DNA of 7,463 nt from an uncultured Pirellulaceae bacterium (GTDB lineage: Bacteria > Planctomycetota > Planctomycetia > Pirellulales > Pirellulaceae): assembly GCA_947259675.1 (NCBI GenBank), contig CAMYNE010000209.1, positions 1-7,463 on the forward strand, read 5' to 3'. The notes beneath the pieces were generated by a model. It did not search any database, had not been told where the DNA came from, and worked only from the letters and a program-made list of their open reading frames with translations. Positions 4,514-7,463 of the stretch are shown piece after piece. The position numbers and the translations under genes were made by a program. Each line of letters begins with the position of its first letter. Within the stretch, counting starts at the first letter, position 1.

Positions 4514-7199
4514 ACTAACACGACCTTGGGCATTAACCTTATTGCTGATTGCGCTACCGGTGCTGGTGTTGTTCTTTGTTCGCAGCTTGAGCGATTTCCC
4601 GGTGAAGCAACGCCGGTTCTCGTTGCTGGTCCGTTCTTTGATTCTGTTGTTACTCGTACTGTCGATGGCCGGCCTGGCCTTTTTGAGAACCACCGACGAG
4701 CGGTTTTTCGTATTCCTGGTCGATCAAAGCACCAGTATCAGTGAAAACGGAGCGACTCGGGCCAACGACTTTCTGGATGCGGCGTTGGAGGAAATCGGCG
4801 ATAGCCGTGTCGCGTTTGTCCCGTTTGCTTCCAAAGTTGGGAACGTCCGGCAAGATCGAATCGAGTTCAAAACGCCAACGACTACGTCAACTTCCTCGAC
4901 GACAACAGAAGGCACGAACGGAAACAACGGGATCGAAGAAGATACGTCTAACGAATCCAATAGTCCAGAATCAACGGCTGCCGATTCCAGCGCGGCGGAA
5001 CAGGAAAAAGAGGACGAATTTCGAGACGGAACCGATATCGCGAGCGCGATCGAAGCCGCCGCCGGTTACTTGCCGCCTGGTTATCTGCCGCAAATTGTCT
5101 TGCTAAGCGACGGAAATCAAACAACCCGAGACGCTTTTGCGGCTGCCACGAGAAGCCGAGTGCCCGTGACAACGGTTCCCTTGCCAACTCGATCGGAACC
5201 CGAAGTTCAAATCTCGGAGGTCGACGTGCCTGCTGAAGTGCGTGAGGGCGAACCCTTTTTTGTTGAGGTTGTAATCCAGTCGAACCACGACGACGAAGCG
5301 GTCGTCGAAGTCTATCGAGGCGACCACAAAGTCATTGGCGAAACCCGCCAGCTGAAAACCGGTGAAAACCGTTTCCGTTTTCAGCAATCGATCGAACGCG
5401 CACGATTGGCGTCTTATTCCGTTCGTATTTCGAAAATGAAACAAGATACGCTGTTGGACAATAACATCGAATCCGGCCTGGTTTACGCGGCGGGCAAGCC
5501 ACGTATCTTGATCATCGAAAGCGATCCCAATCTGATTCGCGACCTGGCGTATGCTCTGGAAGAACAGGGAATTGAGTCGGATACTCGACCACCGCAAGGC
5601 ATGCCCGAGACCTTAGCGGACTTGCAGAACTATGAGCTGGTGATTCTGTCGAATGTTCCTGCCACAAGTCTGACCCAGCAGCAGATGGAAATCGCCCGGA
5701 CTTACGTTCAAGAATTGGGTGGCGGTTTTATCATGCTTGGCGGTGAACAATCGTTTGGCTTGGGTGGTTATTACAAGAGTTCGCTGGAAGAAATCCTGCC
5801 CGTGCGGAGTGATTTCGAAAAGGAAAAGGAAACGCCATCGCTCGCGATGGTATTGGTCATCGACAAATCAGGTTCGATGAGTGGCGACAAAATTGAAATG
5901 GCCAAATCAGCCGCACGAGGTGCGGCCGAACTCCTGGGAAGTCGCGACAAATTGGGCGTCTTGGCCTTTGATGGAGAAACCTACGTCATCAGTGAAATGC
6001 AATCGGCCAGAATGAAAGGCAAGATCAGCGATGAGATTTCTCGAATTGACGCGGGTGGCGGGACGACGATGTATCCCGCAATGGAAATGGCTTTCGAGAT
6101 GCTCATGTCAACTTCGGCCAAGTTGAAACACGTCATCATCCTCACGGATGGCGTTTCGTCTCCAGGAGATTTCGAAGGCATGGCTCAACAAATGGTATCC
6201 AGCAAGATGACCGTTTCGACCGTGGCCGTGGGCGATGGCTCCGACACGAACCTGCTGGAATCGATCGCACGGGTTGGCAAAGGTCGTTATTACTTCACGA
6301 CCGAAGCGGCACAAGTCCCACAAATCTTTGCCAAGGAAACGGTCACCGCCAGCAAGTCGGCAATCGACGAACAACCGTTTTTGCCACAGGTGGTGCGGGC
6401 AACGCACGCGCTTTCCGATTTGGATATGGAAGCGGCACCCTTTCTGCTCGGATATGTAATGACTCGTCCAAAACCGACGTGTGAAGTTATTCTCGCGTCC
6501 GAGAAGGGCGATCCGTTACTGGCCTGGTGGCGTTACGGATTGGGGATGACAGCCGCGTTTACAAGTGACGCCAAGAACCGATGGGCCGCCGAATGGATGA
6601 CGTGGGAGGGCTTCGGCAAATTCTGGACGCAAGTGATTCGTCAAACGATGCGCAAGAGTGATGCCCGCGGAATCGTCGTCGACGTTCAACGAAAAGGCAA
6701 ATTATCGAGCCTGAAAGTTGACGCGGTCAACGAACTGGGCCAGTTTTTGAACAACGCGGAAGTCGAACTAACCGTTATTGATCCGCAGTTGAAACGAAAC
6801 AAAACGTTATTGAAACAGACCGCGCCCGGCCGGTACGCCACCGAGTTTGAAACCCCGCGATCCGGGGCCTATCACATGGAATTGGCGCTCAAACAAAACG
6901 ACAAAGTAGTTTATCGGCAGTCGCGAGGAATGACGGTCGGTTACAGTGACGAGTTGCGAATCCGCCCCGTCAACCAAACCTTATTACGCGGCATTGCCGA
7001 AGCTTCCGGCGGAACATTTGAACCTGAGCCCGGGGAATTGATGAAGCAATCCGATGAAACCGTGACACGCCCAACTCCGCTTTGGCCGTATCTTGTCACG
7101 GCAGCCCTATTACTTCTGATCCTCGATGTCGCCCTTCGTCGTGTCGACTTTTCACTGCACTGGCCTTTTAGCCGGATTGGTCTTAGTGACAGGCAATGA
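4500..7199 (+). CDS. Membrane protein with two VWA domains and a glutamine-amidotransferase-like domain
   Basis: An 899-aa protein. Seen in order: two N-terminal membrane helices (about 10-28 and 42-62), a first VWA domain (about 68-228) with MIDAS DQSTS (75-79), T178 in DGTDIASAI and LLSDG (201-205), a beta-sandwich-like stretch (about 235-325), an amidotransferase-like alpha/beta domain (about 333-437; starts GKPRILIIESD, contains GGGFIMLGGEQSFG), a second VWA domain (about 447-615) with DKSGS (455-459), GGGTT (519-523) and LTDG (548-551), a further beta-rich region, and a C-terminal helix (about 863-880). The first VWA domain is split by a Ser/Thr/Glu-rich insertion (124-173). The amidotransferase-like domain has no cysteine, so it cannot be a classical amidotransferase and is more likely a binding module. 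As the last gene of the operon it is a probable membrane client or partner of the MoxR ATPase. The ATG at 4500 has no clear ribosome-binding site. Confidence 0.88.
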   Translation: MFPFELTRPWALTLLLIALPVLVLFFVRSLSDFPVKQRRFSLLVRSLILLLLVLSMAGLAFLRTTDERFFVFLVDQSTSISENGATRANDFLDAALEEIGDSRVAFVPFASKVGNVRQDRIEFKTPTTTSTSSTTTEGTNGNNGIEEDTSNESNSPESTAADSSAAEQEKEDEFRDGTDIASAIEAAAGYLPPGYLPQIVLLSDGNQTTRDAFAAATRSRVPVTTVPLPTRSEPEVQISEVDVPAEVREGEPFFVEVVIQSNHDDEAVVEVYRGDHKVIGETRQLKTGENRFRFQQSIERARLASYSVRISKMKQDTLLDNNIESGLVYAAGKPRILIIESDPNLIRDLAYALEEQGIESDTRPPQGMPETLADLQNYELVILSNVPATSLTQQQMEIARTYVQELGGGFIMLGGEQSFGLGGYYKSSLEEILPVRSDFEKEKETPSLAMVLVIDKSGSMSGDKIEMAKSAARGAAELLGSRDKLGVLAFDGETYVISEMQSARMKGKISDEISRIDAGGGTTMYPAMEMAFEMLMSTSAKLKHVIILTDGVSSPGDFEGMAQQMVSSKMTVSTVAVGDGSDTNLLESIARVGKGRYYFTTEAAQVPQIFAKETVTASKSAIDEQPFLPQVVRATHALSDLDMEAAPFLLGYVMTRPKPTCEVILASEKGDPLLAWWRYGLGMTAAFTSDAKNRWAAEWMTWEGFGKFWTQVIRQTMRKSDARGIVVDVQRKGKLSSLKVDAVNELGQFLNNAEVELTVIDPQLKRNKTLLKQTAPGRYATEFETPRSGAYHMELALKQNDKVVYRQSRGMTVGYSDELRIRPVNQTLLRGIAEASGGTFEPEPGELMKQSDETVTRPTPLWPYLVTAALLLLILDVALRRVDFSLHWPFSRIGLSDRQ

Positions 7200-7215
7200 T
7201 TGCCAGAAAGTAGTA

Positions 7216-7231
7216 ATTCGGTCTGCCGAAT
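7216..7231. repeat. Short hairpin after the MoxR/VWA operon
   Basis: ATTCGG (7216-7221) pairs perfectly with CCGAAT (7226-7231) across a TCTG loop. It lies 17 nt after the stop of the double-VWA gene. No T-run follows, so it is not a canonical intrinsic terminator. It might stabilise the 3' end of the operon mRNA or be chance. The rest of 7200-7295 shows nothing else clear. Confidence 0.3.
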
Positions 7232-7295
7232 CGCTGGGACAGGATGAGTTTTGAAATGGTTGAAGTCTATCGAAGTTCAGAAGAACGCATCTTGC

Positions 7296-7463
7296 ATGAA
7301 CAAACCAAAAAGTTTTCTAGCTCATCCGGTCGTTGTTTCGTTCACCTTGTTGATTGCGGTGGGCGTTGCCTGGGCGTATTGGCCAAAAGGTCAAGTTCAG
7401 AGACCGGTCGATAATTCGGATCCTGTGCGAGTATTTTTTGTCGGTAACAGCTACACCAAATAC
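7296..7463 (+). CDS. Membrane-anchored SGNH/GDSL-hydrolase-like protein, N-terminus only
   Basis: Seen: an ATG at 7296 opens 56 codons up to the window edge. The protein begins MNKPKSFLAHP, then has a hydrophobic segment at about residues 11-28 (VVVSFTLLIAVGVAWAYW), a short polar linker, and then VRVFFVGNSYTKY at 44-56. The hydrophobic strand leading into GNSYT matches the nucleophile block of SGNH-type hydrolases (usual form: ILFIGNSYT followed by a few residues and LP), in which the serine of GNS is catalytic. Inference: an exported or anchored esterase-like enzyme. An in-frame TTG at 7251, with AGGA 6 nt upstream (7241-7244), could be an alternative start adding 15 residues; the ATG has only a weak AGAAG further upstream. 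It follows the VWA operon by about 100 bp on the same strand and may or may not be co-transcribed. Confidence 0.65.
   Translation, partial: MNKPKSFLAHPVVVSFTLLIAVGVAWAYWPKGQVQRPVDNSDPVRVFFVGNSYTKY

Noticed and set aside
4190..4693. Long minus-strand frame (167 codons) spanning the heptamer repeat
   Set aside because: It lies antisense to two well-supported VWA genes, and its middle part is just the translated repeat (GGRRSEVG). No domain, signal or coding support.
5103..5597. Minus-strand open frame of 164 codons inside the double-VWA gene
   Set aside because: Antisense to a region with clear VWA and amidotransferase-like sequence; Arg/Phe-rich composition typical of a shadow frame.
7244..7414. 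56-codon frame starting ATG 7244 with a GGGACAGG directly upstream
   Set aside because: It overlaps the SGNH-like reading frame, whose hydrophobic anchor and GNSYT block are much better evidence; the peptide here resembles nothing.

Overview
The window looks like a planctomycete chromosome, probably of the Pirellulaceae type. This is inferred from moderate GC, poor Shine-Dalgarno sites, and large membrane-anchored VWA proteins arranged as MoxR, DUF58, VWA, VWA. No rRNA or marker gene is present to confirm it.

Layout: (1) 1-140, minus strand: 5' end of a divergently transcribed secreted protein. (2) 141-382: AT-rich divergent spacer with two 8-bp inverted repeats and a hairpin in the leader of the right-hand operon. 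(3) 383-7199, plus strand: four genes with short gaps, namely MoxR AAA+ ATPase, DUF58 protein, a 700-aa VWA membrane protein, and an 899-aa protein with two VWA domains and an amidotransferase-like domain. (4) 7200-7295: short spacer with a hairpin. (5) 7296-7463: 5' end of a membrane-anchored SGNH/GDSL-hydrolase-like protein, cut by the window edge.

The four central genes form a MoxR/VWA (Bat-type) system. A cytosolic AAA+ ATPase is thought to remodel or activate VWA partners; here the DUF58 protein is the soluble partner and two membrane proteins present metal-binding VWA domains. All four VWA-type domains keep a DxSxS MIDAS motif. The substrate cannot be read from the sequence.

The most unusual signal is inside the DUF58 gene. 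From about 2068 to 2181 the +1 frame encodes a clear piece of TatC, the twin-arginine translocase subunit: the TM5, third periplasmic loop and TM6 region with its TPPD motif. The DUF58 reading frame passes through this piece out of frame without a stop and then resumes a normal DUF58 C-terminus. The product is therefore a chimera in which a stretch of the DUF58 C-terminal region is replaced by a Cys/His-rich peptide made by reading tatC DNA in the wrong frame. It is either a real short ectopic recombination with overprinting or a sequencing/assembly chimera. Other items of note are a heptanucleotide tandem repeat before the last VWA gene, mini-ORFs at both VWA gene junctions where Shine-Dalgarno sites are weak, and a low-complexity insertion inside one VWA domain.
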